Shown here: piece after piece, positions 1 to 7,392 of the stretch
How the letters are laid out: each line of letters starts with the position of its first letter
Position numbering within the stretch: position 1 is the first letter of the stretch
DNA from: Pigmentiphaga sp. H8
GTDB lineage: Bacteria; Pseudomonadota; Gammaproteobacteria; Burkholderiales; Burkholderiaceae_B
DNA length: 64,000 nt
Direction: 5' to 3'
NCBI RefSeq assembly: GCF_003854895.1
Contig: NZ_CP033966.1
Location: 1,488,001-1,552,000 of the forward strand
Made by a program: the position numbers and the translations under genes
Notes under the pieces: generated by a model
Told to the model about the DNA's origin: nothing
The model's input: the letters and a program-made list of their open reading frames with translations, nothing else
Database searches by the model: none

Positions 1-1
1 G

Positions 2-2218
2 CTCGCGGCCATCAACAAGACCCTGCCGCCGGGCGTGAAGACTGCGACGGTATATGACCGCACCACGCTGGTCGACAAGGCCATCGCCACGGTCAGGAAA
101 AACCTGCTGGAAGGCGCGATCCTCGTCATCGTTGTGCTGTTCCTGTTCCTGGGCAACATCCGGGCGGCGCTCATCACGGCCATGGTCATTCCCCTGTCCA
201 TGCTGTTCACCTTCACGGGCATGGTGTCCTACAAGGTCAGCGCCAACCTGATGAGCCTGGGGGCGCTGGACTTCGGCATCATCGTCGACGGCGCCGTGGT
301 CATCGTCGAGAACTGCGTGCGGCGGATCGCGCATGCCCAGGCCGCGGCGGGCCGGACGCTGACGCGCGCCGAGCGTTTTGCCGAGGTGTTCGAGGCCTCG
401 AAGGAAGCGCGGCGGCCGCTGATCTTCGGTCAGCTCATCATCATGATCGTCTACCTGCCGATCTTCGCCCTGACGGGCGTGGAAGGGAAGATGTTCCATC
501 CCATGGCGATCACCGTGGTGCTGGCGCTGCTGGGCGCGATGATCCTGTCGATCACTTTCGTGCCGGCCGCGGTGGCATTGTTGTTGAACGGCCGCGTGCA
601 GGAGAAGGAGAACCGCCTGATGACCGGCGCACGCCGGCTGTACGAGCCGCTGCTGAGCCGTTCGCTGGCCAACACGCCGGTGGTGCTGACCTTCGGCGCG
701 GTGGCCGTGGCCCTGGCGCTGGCCGTTGCGACGCGCCTGGGCGCGGAGTTCATTCCCAGCCTGGACGAAGGCGACCTGGCGGTGCAGGTGCTGCGGATTC
801 CCGGCACCAGCCTGACCCAGGCCATTGCGATGCAGGAGGAACTGGAGCGGCAGGTCGCCAAGGTGCCCGAGGTGGAACGGGTGTTCGCCAAGATCGGGAC
901 GGCCGAGATCGCTTCCGATCCCATGCCGCCCAATATCGCCGACACCTACGTCATGCTCAAGCCGCTGGACGCCTGGCCGCAGCCGCGCCGCTCCCACGAA
1001 GAAGTGGTGGCCGCGATCCGGAAGGTGGTGGAGGGCGTGCCGGGCAACAACTACGAGTTCACGCAGCCCATCCAGATGCGTTTCAACGAGCTGATCTCGG
1101 GCGTGCGCAGCGACGTCGCCGTCAAGATCTTCGGCGACGACATGGCGCAGCTGGAACGCACGGCGGCCGAGATCGCGGCGGTCATGGCGCGTCTGCCCGG
1201 CGCCGATTCGGTCAAGGCCGAGCAGACCGCCGGCCTGCCCATGCTGACCATCGAGGTCGACAGGCAGAAGGCCGCCCGCTATGGCGTGAGCCTGGCCGAG
1301 GTGCAGGAAACCATCGCCACCGCGGTGGGAGGGCGCGAGGCGGGCATCTTCTTCCAGGGCGACAGGCGGTTCGACATCCTGGTGCGCCTGCCCGACGACG
1401 TGCGGGGCGACATCGAGGCGCTCAAGCGCCTGCCGGTGGCGCTTCCGCGAGGCGAGGGCCAGGCGCGCGTGGCCTTCGTGCCGCTGGCCGAGCTGGCCCG
1501 TTTCGAACTGGCGCCTGGCCCCAACCAGATCAGCCGCGAGGACGGCAAGCGGCGCATCGTGGTCAGCGCCAACGTGCGCGGCCGCGACCTGGGTTCGTTC
1601 GTGTCGGATGCCCAGGACAGCATCGAGGCGTCGGTGCGCATTCCGCCTGGCTACTGGACGGCCTGGGGAGGCACGTTCGAGCAGTTGCAATCCGCCACCG
1701 AGCGCCTGCAATGGGTCGTGCCGATCTCGCTGCTGCTGGTGTTCGCGCTGCTGTTCGCGATGTTCGGCAACCTGCGCGACGGCCTGATCGTGTTCACCGG
1801 CATTCCCTTCGCGCTGACCGGCGGCATGCTGGCGCTGTGGCTGCGCGGCATTCCGCTATCCATTTCCGCGGCCGTCGGCTTCATCGCGCTCTCGGGCGTG
1901 GCCGTGCTGAACGGACTGGTGATGCTGTCCTTCATCCGGTCGCTCCGGGCGCAAGGCCATCCACTGGACGACGCGGTCCGCCTGGGCGCCGCCACCCGCC
2001 TGCGGCCGGTGTTGATGACCGCGCTGGTCGCGTCGCTGGGCTTCGTGCCCATGGCGCTGGCGACCGGCACCGGCGCCGAGGTGCAGCGGCCGCTCGCGAC
2101 GGTCGTCATAGGCGGCATCATCTCGTCCACCGCCCTGACCCTGCTGGTCCTGCCCACGCTTTACCGGCTGGCCTACCGGCGCCGGGCGGGTGAAGAGGGG
2201 GAAATAAATGATGATTGA
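2..2218 (+). CDS. czcA: Heavy-metal RND efflux pump, inner-membrane subunit (CzcA/CusA family), 5' end outside window
   Basis: This is the proton-driven inner-membrane subunit of a tripartite metal exporter. The frame is open from the first bases, so the start lies upstream; 738 residues are visible, against roughly 1,040 for the family, so about 300 N-terminal residues are missing. The motif DFGIIVDGAVVIVEN, about 90 residues into the visible part, is the TM4 proton-relay signature of Czc/Cnr-type divalent-cation pumps rather than Cu/Ag pumps. Paired hydrophobic bundles on both sides of a large periplasmic loop, and a second bundle near the C-terminus (GLIVFTGIPFALTGGM), complete the RND fold. 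Partner membrane-fusion and outer-membrane genes would lie upstream. Metal specificity is inferred from that single motif. Confidence 0.93.
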   Translation, partial: LAAINKTLPPGVKTATVYDRTTLVDKAIATVRKNLLEGAILVIVVLFLFLGNIRAALITAMVIPLSMLFTFTGMVSYKVSANLMSLGALDFGIIVDGAVVIVENCVRRIAHAQAAAGRTLTRAERFAEVFEASKEARRPLIFGQLIIMIVYLPIFALTGVEGKMFHPMAITVVLALLGAMILSITFVPAAVALLLNGRVQEKENRLMTGARRLYEPLLSRSLANTPVVLTFGAVAVALALAVATRLGAEFIPSLDEGDLAVQVLRIPGTSLTQAIAMQEELERQVAKVPEVERVFAKIGTAEIASDPMPPNIADTYVMLKPLDAWPQPRRSHEEVVAAIRKVVEGVPGNNYEFTQPIQMRFNELISGVRSDVAVKIFGDDMAQLERTAAEIAAVMARLPGADSVKAEQTAGLPMLTIEVDRQKAARYGVSLAEVQETIATAVGGREAGIFFQGDRRFDILVRLPDDVRGDIEALKRLPVALPRGEGQARVAFVPLAELARFELAPGPNQISREDGKRRIVVSANVRGRDLGSFVSDAQDSIEASVRIPPGYWTAWGGTFEQLQSATERLQWVVPISLLLVFALLFAMFGNLRDGLIVFTGIPFALTGGMLALWLRGIPLSISAAVGFIALSGVAVLNGLVMLSFIRSLRAQGHPLDDAVRLGAATRLRPVLMTALVASLGFVPMALATGTGAEVQRPLATVVIGGIISSTALTLLVLPTLYRLAYRRRAGEEGEINDD

Positions 2219-2251
2219 CATCTATTGAATAAATTATAGGCATCATTTATT
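2203..2251. repeat. 11-bp inverted repeat flanking the TetR-gene promoter region
   Basis: AATAAATGATG (2203-2213) is the exact reverse complement of CATCATTTATT (2241-2251). A TTGACA hexamer (2215-2220) lies between the arms, and a third AATAAAT copy occurs at 2228-2234. The repeat straddles the RND stop codon and lies 29 bp before the TetR start. It is AT-rich in a GC-rich setting. It may be an operator for the adjacent TetR protein; a GC-poor stem makes an intrinsic terminator unlikely. Confidence 0.5.
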
Positions 2252-2279
2252 ATTCGCCCTCCATGCACAGGAGGGCGAC

Positions 2280-2885
2280 ATGCCCCGCGTATCGCGACAG
2301 CAGGCCGAAAAGAACCGCGCCGCCATCGAGGAAGCCTCGGCGCGCCTGATCCGGGAACAGGGGATCAAGGGAGTCAGCGTGGCCGACCTCATGGCGGCGG
2401 CGGGCCTGACCCACGGCGGCTTCTACGGACACTTCGAGTCCAAGGACGCGCTGGCCGCGGCCGCCTGCGCCAAGGCCTTCGCCACGTCGCTGGAGCGCTG
2501 GCGGCAGCGGACCGCCAGCGCGGCCGACGCGTCCGCCGCGCTGCGCTTCATCGTCGAAGCCTATCTGTCGCCGAAGGCGCGCGACAACGCCGGCGGCAGC
2601 TGCCCGGCGGCATCGCTGGCGGTGGACGTGGCCCGGGAACCCGCCGGCAAGCCGGTGCACCAGAGCTACGTCGACGGCATCCATGGGCTGGTTGCCTCGC
2701 TGGCCGCGCTGCGCGGCAGTGGCGACGAGGCGGCGGACCGCGAGCGGGCGCTGGTCGAACTGTCCCTGATGGTGGGCGCGCTGCTGATGGCGCGGGCCAC
2801 GGCGGCCGACCCCATTTCCGACCAGATCCTGCAAGCGGCCCGCAGGCACCTGCTGCCCGCGGATGATTCCCTTCCCACGCCCTGA
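2280..2885 (+). CDS. TetR/AcrR family transcriptional regulator
   Basis: A 201-residue one-component repressor. The N-terminal helix-turn-helix (residues about 10-55) contains VSVADLMAAAGLTHGGFYGHF, the TetR recognition helix with the usual Y-x-H-F ending; the remainder is helical and should form the ligand and dimer domain. The start ATG follows a strong AGGAGGGCGAC ribosome site. The MFS gene begins 12 bp after the stop, so the pair is very likely one transcript and the regulator probably controls its own operon through the inverted repeats just upstream. The ligand cannot be read from the sequence. Confidence 0.93.
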   Translation: MPRVSRQQAEKNRAAIEEASARLIREQGIKGVSVADLMAAAGLTHGGFYGHFESKDALAAAACAKAFATSLERWRQRTASAADASAALRFIVEAYLSPKARDNAGGSCPAASLAVDVAREPAGKPVHQSYVDGIHGLVASLAALRGSGDEAADRERALVELSLMVGALLMARATAADPISDQILQAARRHLLPADDSLPTP

Positions 2886-2897
2886 CAGGACCGCATC

Positions 2898-4184
2898 GTG
2901 TTCGCCCATCCCGTATCGCGCTGGCTGGCCCGGCGAGGCATCCACTTCTCCTGGGTCATGGTGGCGCTGGCCTTCCTGACCATGTTGTCGTCGTCGGCGG
3001 CGCTGGGCCTGCCCGGCGCCTTCCTGCAACCCCTGTCCCGCGAGTTCGGCTGGAACGTCGACCAGATCTCGTCGGCCCTGGCGCTGCGCTTCGCGCTGTT
3101 CGGCCTGATGGGGCCGTTCTCCGCCATCCTGATGGAACGCTACGGCCTGCGCCGCATCATGTGCACGGCCATGGTCCTGGTGGCTTTCGGTCTGTTGCTG
3201 GCCACGCGCATGTCCGAGGTCTGGCACCTGATCGCCTTGTGGGGGCTGCTGCTGGGATTCGGCACCGGCCTGACGGCCGTGGTGCTGGGCGCGGTGGTCG
3301 CCACGCGCTGGTTCGACCAGCGGCGCGGACTGGTGCTGGGCCTGCTGACGGCCAGCGCGGCCACGGGGCAACTGGTGTTCCTGCCGGCCGCGGCATGGCT
3401 GATCGAGCATGTGGGCTGGCGCATGGCGGTGGCGCCGGTGGTGGCGTGCTGCCTGGCCGTGGCCGTGCTGGCGTTCCTGCTGGTGCGCGATCGTCCGCAG
3501 GACCTCGGGCTCGCGCCCTATGGCGCGGATCCTCACGCCCCGGTGGCCGCGCCCGCCTTGCCGCGCCTGTCCTTCCTGGCGCCGCTGCAGGTGCTGCGCG
3601 GCGTCTCCGGCAACCGGACGTTCTGGGTGTTGTTCGGCACCTTCTTCGTCTGTGGCCTGAGCACCAACGGCCTGATCCAGACGCACTTCATCTCGCTGTG
3701 CGGGGACTTCGGCCTGGCCGCGCTGCCCGCCGCCTCGGTGCTGGCGATGATGGGCGCGTTCGACTTCGTCGGCACCATCCTCTCTGGCTGGCTGTCCGAC
3801 CGCTACGACAATCGCAAGCTGCTGTTCTGGTACTACGGCCTGCGCGGCCTGTCGCTGTTCTGGCTGCCGCACTCGGAGTTCACGCTGTATGGACTGTCGC
3901 TGTTCGCGATGTTCTACGGCCTGGACTGGATCGCCACCGTGCCGCCCACCGTCAAGCTGGCGGCGGCCGAGTTCGGCAAGGAGAAAGCGGGCATGGTGTT
4001 CGGCTGGGTGTTCGCCGGCCACCAGATCGGCGGCGCGATCGCGGCGTACGGCGCGGGGCTGGTCCGTACGCAGATGCTGACCTATACCCCGGCGCTGTAT
4101 GCCGCGGGCGCGGCGTGCATCCTGGCCGCGCTGGTGGTCTTCCTGATACGGCGGCCGGCGGCGCCCCGCCTGGCCGCGGCCTGA
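2898..4184 (+). CDS. MFS transporter
   Basis: A 428-residue major facilitator protein with about 12 hydrophobic helices and the short basic loops typical of the superfamily (for example LMERYGLRR after the second helix and GWLSDRYDNRK between helices 8 and 9, the half-repeat form of motif A). Translation starts at GTG 2898, 12 bp after the tetR stop. The overall pattern resembles monocarboxylate or organic-acid MFS carriers common in Burkholderiales, but the substrate is unknown. The downstream gene is convergent, and a 9-bp GC-rich hairpin begins at the stop codon. Confidence 0.9.
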   Translation: MFAHPVSRWLARRGIHFSWVMVALAFLTMLSSSAALGLPGAFLQPLSREFGWNVDQISSALALRFALFGLMGPFSAILMERYGLRRIMCTAMVLVAFGLLLATRMSEVWHLIALWGLLLGFGTGLTAVVLGAVVATRWFDQRRGLVLGLLTASAATGQLVFLPAAAWLIEHVGWRMAVAPVVACCLAVAVLAFLLVRDRPQDLGLAPYGADPHAPVAAPALPRLSFLAPLQVLRGVSGNRTFWVLFGTFFVCGLSTNGLIQTHFISLCGDFGLAALPAASVLAMMGAFDFVGTILSGWLSDRYDNRKLLFWYYGLRGLSLFWLPHSEFTLYGLSLFAMFYGLDWIATVPPTVKLAAAEFGKEKAGMVFGWVFAGHQIGGAIAAYGAGLVRTQMLTYTPALYAAGAACILAALVVFLIRRPAAPRLAAA

Positions 4185-4206
4185 GCCGCCGCGTTCACGC
4201 GGCGGC
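4185..4206. terminator. Hairpin between convergent genes
   Basis: GCCGCCGCG (4185-4193), a four-base loop, and CGCGGCGGC (4198-4206) form a perfect 9-bp stem directly after the MFS stop and across the stop of the opposing hydrolase gene. There is no U-tract on either strand, so it may act as a bidirectional mRNA 3'-end stabiliser rather than a strong intrinsic terminator. Confidence 0.4.
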
Positions 4207-5097
4207 GCCGTGCCGAGCGAAGAAGCCGCAAAGCTGGCGCCCCAGGAAGTCCTCGCCCGTGTCGAAGTGGGCCATGATGGACATGTGGTTGTGGCGTGGC
4301 AGCATGAGAAACTGGTTGGCCCGGTGTCCGCAGGCCCGCAGGCGATGGAAGAACTCCGCGCCGTAGACGTCCAGCAGCGGGTTCTCGTATTCGGCGATCG
4401 CCACGAACAGCGGGATGGCATCCGGCGTCGCCATGCTGACCGGGGACAACGCCTCGTACCGGCTCTCGTCGTTGCCGAAGTACGCGCGCACCCCTGCGGC
4501 GTTGGGGTTGGCGGGCAGCGCATCGGCGCGCAGCCGGCCCGATAGGATGGCCGCCGCCCGGAGCTCCTTGCCCCGGTAGGGCAGCCGCGGGTCCAGGGCA
4601 TGGTGGGCGACGTGCGTGCCGCCCGCGCTGTGGCCGATCACGAACATCCTGCCGGGGTCGCCGCCGTGGGCGCCGATGTTCTCCCGCATCCACGCCAGCG
4701 CGCGTCCCAGGTCTTCGGCGCCGCCGGGATAGGGCGCGCCGGGCGCCAGCCGGTACTCCAGGTTGACGCCCAGGTAGCCTTGCCGGGCGAACCAGGTGGG
4801 GACGTTCGCGTACACGCGCGGAGCGATGTCCTTGTCCCCCCGCACGTAGGCGCCGCCATGCATGAACACCACGACCGGCAGGGGGCCGGCAAAGGCCGCA
4901 TCGCGGTAGATGTCCAGGACGTGGCGCGGGTCGGACCCGTAGGCGAGGCCGCGCGTGCAGGCCGGGCCCGCCGCGGCCGTCGCGTCCAGCAAGGGCGCGT
5001 AGGCATCCAGCACCTGGTCCCGATGCGTCCGGATGTCGTCGCCCCAGGCCGGGCCGATGCGCGCGAGCAGCGCGCCCACCGCCTGAGCCGGGTTCAT
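4195..5097 (-). CDS. Alpha/beta hydrolase (acetyl-esterase/arylformamidase-like)
   Basis: A 300-residue serine hydrolase. FMHGGAYVRGD is the oxyanion-hole HGG motif of the hormone-sensitive-lipase-like group, GHSAGG carries the nucleophile, and NHMS near the C-terminus provides the likely catalytic histidine. No signal peptide, so cytoplasmic. I chose the ATG at 5097, which overlaps the TGA of the upstream tetR by four bases (ATGA); translational coupling is therefore likely. A 47-residue upstream extension is possible but would overlap the regulator heavily. The gene is last in a minus-strand operon ridA-tetR-hydrolase. Substrate unknown; family members cleave small esters or N-formyl and N-acyl amides, which would suit a RidA-linked amine pathway. 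Confidence 0.87.
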   Translation of the reverse strand: MNPAQAVGALLARIGPAWGDDIRTHRDQVLDAYAPLLDATAAAGPACTRGLAYGSDPRHVLDIYRDAAFAGPLPVVVFMHGGAYVRGDKDIAPRVYANVPTWFARQGYLGVNLEYRLAPGAPYPGGAEDLGRALAWMRENIGAHGGDPGRMFVIGHSAGGTHVAHHALDPRLPYRGKELRAAAILSGRLRADALPANPNAAGVRAYFGNDESRYEALSPVSMATPDAIPLFVAIAEYENPLLDVYGAEFFHRLRACGHRANQFLMLPRHNHMSIMAHFDTGEDFLGRQLCGFFARHGAAA

Positions 5098-5840
5098 AGG
5101 GCCGCCAGCCGCGGCTGGCGCGGATTCCTGGCGCGCGGACCCGGCGGCGGGGCCAGCACCGCGCACATGACGAACTCGACCACGGCGCGCCAGTGGTTGA
5201 TCATCGACGCGGTGGAGTCGGCCTTGTCCTTGGGCCACAGTGTCCGAATGTTCGAGGACACGTTGAAGAAGTGCACGCAGGCGCCCATGATGTTGACGGC
5301 CGCATGGCCGGGATCCTGCTGCCGGAACGAGCCGTCGGCCACGCCGCGTTCCAGGATGTCGGCCAGCGTCCGGTACAGCTTGCCGCCGTTGCGGCTGTAG
5401 AAGGCGCCGTCGTTCTGGATGTTCTCCAGCGCGAACAGCGGGCCGAGGTGGGGCTTGGCGACCATCTGCTGAAGCAGCCTTTCCACGAAGGCCTGCAGCG
5501 CGTCGACCGGCGGAAGCTTGCGCAGGGAGCTGAAGTCCATGCCCTGTTCGCGGTCCTGGAACACGCGGTCGAGCACCGCCTGGTACAGGGCTTCCTTGGT
5601 GTCGAAGTAGTAGTGGATCATCGCCTTGGTGACGCCGCTGCCCGCGGCGATTTCCTCGGTGCGGGTGCTGCGCAGTCCATCGCGGGCGAAGATCTTCTCG
5701 GCCGAGTCGAGTATCGCGCTGCGGGTGGCGACGCTGTCGCGCACGGCCTTGCGCGGGGCGGGGGCGGCCTTCTGGCGGGGTGACGGAGTGCGTGATGCCA
5801 TGGAGGATTCTTTGCGAAGGGGGCGGCCAACGGCGTTCAT
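5094..5840 (-). CDS. TetR family regulator of the RidA / ferritin-like divergon
   Basis: A 248-residue repressor. After a basic, proline-rich N-terminus, residues about 35-80 form the TetR helix-turn-helix (RTEEIAAGSGVTKAMIHYYF). The ATG at 5838-5840 overlaps the ridA stop (ATGA); a second ATG at 5801 would remove 13 residues and leaves no ribosome site close by, so the coupled start is preferred. The gene sits between ridA and the hydrolase. The divergent intergenic region upstream of ridA holds two related AT-rich near-palindromes, each just downstream of a -10 hexamer, which are the likely binding sites of this protein (inference). Confidence 0.92.
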   Translation of the reverse strand: MNAVGRPLRKESSMASRTPSPRQKAAPAPRKAVRDSVATRSAILDSAEKIFARDGLRSTRTEEIAAGSGVTKAMIHYYFDTKEALYQAVLDRVFQDREQGMDFSSLRKLPPVDALQAFVERLLQQMVAKPHLGPLFALENIQNDGAFYSRNGGKLYRTLADILERGVADGSFRQQDPGHAAVNIMGACVHFFNVSSNIRTLWPKDKADSTASMINHWRAVVEFVMCAVLAPPPGPRARNPRQPRLAAL

Positions 5841-6217
5841 AGTATCGCGATGGCCTCGATCTCGATCAGGCATCCGGGCGTGACCAGGGACGAGACCTGC
5901 ACCGTGGAGCTGGCGGGCAGGGGATCCGCGAAGACTTCGCGGCGGATCGCGGAATAGTCCGCGTAGCCGTCCAGCGTCGTCAGGAAGGCCGTGATCTTGA
6001 CCACGTCGGCCAGCGATCCGCCCGCCTCGCGCAGCAGCGTATCCATGTTGGCGAAGATCTCGCGGGCCTGCCGCCCCAGGTCGCCGGGATGATGGGCATG
6101 CTCCGGATCGGCTCGCGCCAGTTGGCCCGATACGAAGACCATGCGCTTGCCGCCGGCCACGTCCAGCGCCTGGGAGTAGGGACGGCCCGAGGGTCCCAGG
6201 GGTGTCTTGGTGATCAT
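5837..6217 (-). CDS. RidA family protein (enamine/imine deaminase or related)
   Basis: A 126-residue protein of the RidA/YjgF/UK114 family. It has the expected layout: GPYSQAL near the N-terminus, VFVSGQLA, a central helix with NMDTLLREAGGSLADVVKITAFL, and the C-terminal stretch SSTVQVSSLVTPGCLIEIEAIAIL. The arginine that binds the substrate carboxylate in true RidA (normally in a C-terminal R-x-x-V context) is not seen in that position: SSTVQVSSL reads S where R is usual. It may therefore belong to a subfamily with another role, such as pathway-specific hydrolysis. First gene of a minus-strand operon; GGGAGA ribosome site 7 bases upstream. Confidence 0.88.
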   Translation of the reverse strand: MITKTPLGPSGRPYSQALDVAGGKRMVFVSGQLARADPEHAHHPGDLGRQAREIFANMDTLLREAGGSLADVVKITAFLTTLDGYADYSAIRREVFADPLPASSTVQVSSLVTPGCLIEIEAIAIL

Positions 6218-6238
6218 GCTGGTCTCCCTGTTGTTAAG

Positions 6239-6257
6239 TAACTATCTGGTTGGTTAA
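6239..6257. promoter_or_regulatory. Operator-like site downstream of the ridA -10
   Basis: TAACTATCTGGTTGGTTAA lies immediately downstream (in the minus direction) of the ridA -10 hexamer and matches the second site at 6342-6363 at about 16 of 22 aligned positions. Position and similarity suggest a TetR repressor site that blocks ridA-tetR-hydrolase transcription. Inferred, not shown. Confidence 0.65.
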
Positions 6258-6286
6258 TTCTAAGCAGCACCCGTTGATCATGTCAA
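6257..6286 (-). promoter_or_regulatory. Sigma-70 promoter of the ridA-tetR-hydrolase operon
   Basis: On the minus strand a perfect TTGACA (6286-6281) is followed after 18 bases by TAGAAT (6262-6257). The predicted start of transcription falls within the operator-like site at 6239-6257. The -35 lies back-to-back with that of the divergent promoter at 6310. Confidence 0.75.
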
Positions 6287-6309
6287 AGATCATGGATGGA
6301 AGAATTTTC

Positions 6310-6339
6310 TTGACATGGCTTCCTCCTGATTTCTAGACT
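6310..6339 (+). promoter_or_regulatory. Sigma-70 promoter of the ferritin-like gene
   Basis: TTGACA (6310-6315), an 18-base spacer, then TAGACT (6334-6339). It mirrors the ridA promoter in hexamers, spacer length and position relative to an operator, which begins 3 bases after the -10. Confidence 0.75.
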
Positions 6340-6341
6340 AT

Positions 6342-6363
6342 TAACTAATCAGTTGGTTAGTTA
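6342..6363. promoter_or_regulatory. Operator-like near-palindrome downstream of the ferritin-like promoter
   Basis: A 22-bp near-palindrome with outer arms TAACTAA and TTAGTTA. It covers the expected transcription start of the plus-strand gene and resembles the ridA-side site. It is the stronger candidate for binding by the TetR protein encoded at 5094-5840. Confidence 0.7.
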
Positions 6364-6391
6364 CGAAAAAACGGAATCACAAGGAGCCAAG

Positions 6392-7306
6392 ATGTCCGCA
6401 CAGCCGTCGTCTTTCATTCCCGTCACCGGCTTTCCCGGAATCCGCGAGCAGCGGTTTCCGTTGAACCTGGGGGAGATGCTGCCTCGCGTCGAACGCATCT
6501 GGACCGTCGCCAAGGGATCGAACTGGGATCCGGTCACGGACATTCCCTGGAACCAGCTGGACCTGGGCAAGTACACCGAGGAAGAGCTGTACGCCGCCCG
6601 GGTCTTCTGGAGCCGGCGCGCCTGGAGCGAATATACCGGCCTGGCCGAATCGCCCACCGTGCTGCTGCGCTTCGCCTTCGAGGGGGACCGGCCCGGCATG
6701 ATCAAGCTGGCCCTGGCGACCAAGTTCATGGACGAGGCCAAGCACATCGAGGCCTCCTACATGATGGCCGAGAAGCTGGGAGGCTACCTGTCCGAGCCGC
6801 CGGAAGGAGCGCCGCGCAAGCGGCTGGTGGCGGGCCTGCGCGAACGCGGCATGAATCCGGACTACACCCCCGAGGCCGTGCTGGCGTGCTGGCATTGCGT
6901 CAGCGAATACTTCGCGGTCGAGATCTTCCGCGTCCGCTATCACCACACCACCGACCCCGTCGCGCGGGCCGTCCTGGGCCGCATCCTGGCCGACGAAGTC
7001 CGCCACATCGGCATGGGCTGGGAGTACCTGGCGTATCGCCTGCCGCAGGTCTCGGACGAGGTGCGCGAGAACGTGAGGACGGCCATGATCGATGTCATCG
7101 AGAATATCGAACTGGGCGGGTTCCACTCGTCGTCCAACGTCAACGAGGAGCAGGACCTGTTCGCCCGGCTCGACCTTGTCGTGGCCAAGGCCGGCCTGGG
7201 GGCGGCGCCTCCCGACATCGAGCACGAGGCCTTCGTGTCCACGCTGGCCGAGATCCGGAGCAAGGCGGCCCAGCTGGGCATAGACCTGCCCGAATACACG
7301 TTGTGA
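6392..7306 (+). CDS. Ferritin-like di-iron carboxylate protein (R2/R2lox-like fold), function unknown
   Basis: A 304-residue, mostly helical protein with two carboxylate-bridged metal half-sites: DEAKH (E115, H118) and DEVRH (E202, H205), with nearby glutamates E80 and E172 or E177 to complete an E/E-x2-H/E/E-x2-H set. Length, spacing and the DE-x-RH-x-x-x-GW pattern resemble ribonucleotide-reductase-R2-like oxidases and other ferritin-like oxygenases. The ATG at 6392 is chosen because AAGGAG lies 5 bases upstream. It is expressed divergently from ridA, with a likely shared TetR control, and followed by a Bug receptor 86 bp downstream. A role as an oxidase or N-/C-oxygenase in degradation of a nitrogenous compound is a reasonable inference; the substrate is unknown. 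Confidence 0.85.
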   Translation: MSAQPSSFIPVTGFPGIREQRFPLNLGEMLPRVERIWTVAKGSNWDPVTDIPWNQLDLGKYTEEELYAARVFWSRRAWSEYTGLAESPTVLLRFAFEGDRPGMIKLALATKFMDEAKHIEASYMMAEKLGGYLSEPPEGAPRKRLVAGLRERGMNPDYTPEAVLACWHCVSEYFAVEIFRVRYHHTTDPVARAVLGRILADEVRHIGMGWEYLAYRLPQVSDEVRENVRTAMIDVIENIELGGFHSSSNVNEEQDLFARLDLVVAKAGLGAAPPDIEHEAFVSTLAEIRSKAAQLGIDLPEYTL

Positions 7307-7392
7307 CCCGTGGCGGCCGGCGCCCGCGAGGAGCGGCCGGCCGTCGATGCCGACGTTTCGCGCGCTGTCCACCGGCTTTTTAGGATACGACC

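Noticed and set aside
2250..4601. Long minus-strand open frame opposite the TetR and MFS genes
   Set aside because: Gln/Arg/His-rich composition, no domain motifs, and it covers two clear plus-strand genes; a by-product of high GC at third codon positions.
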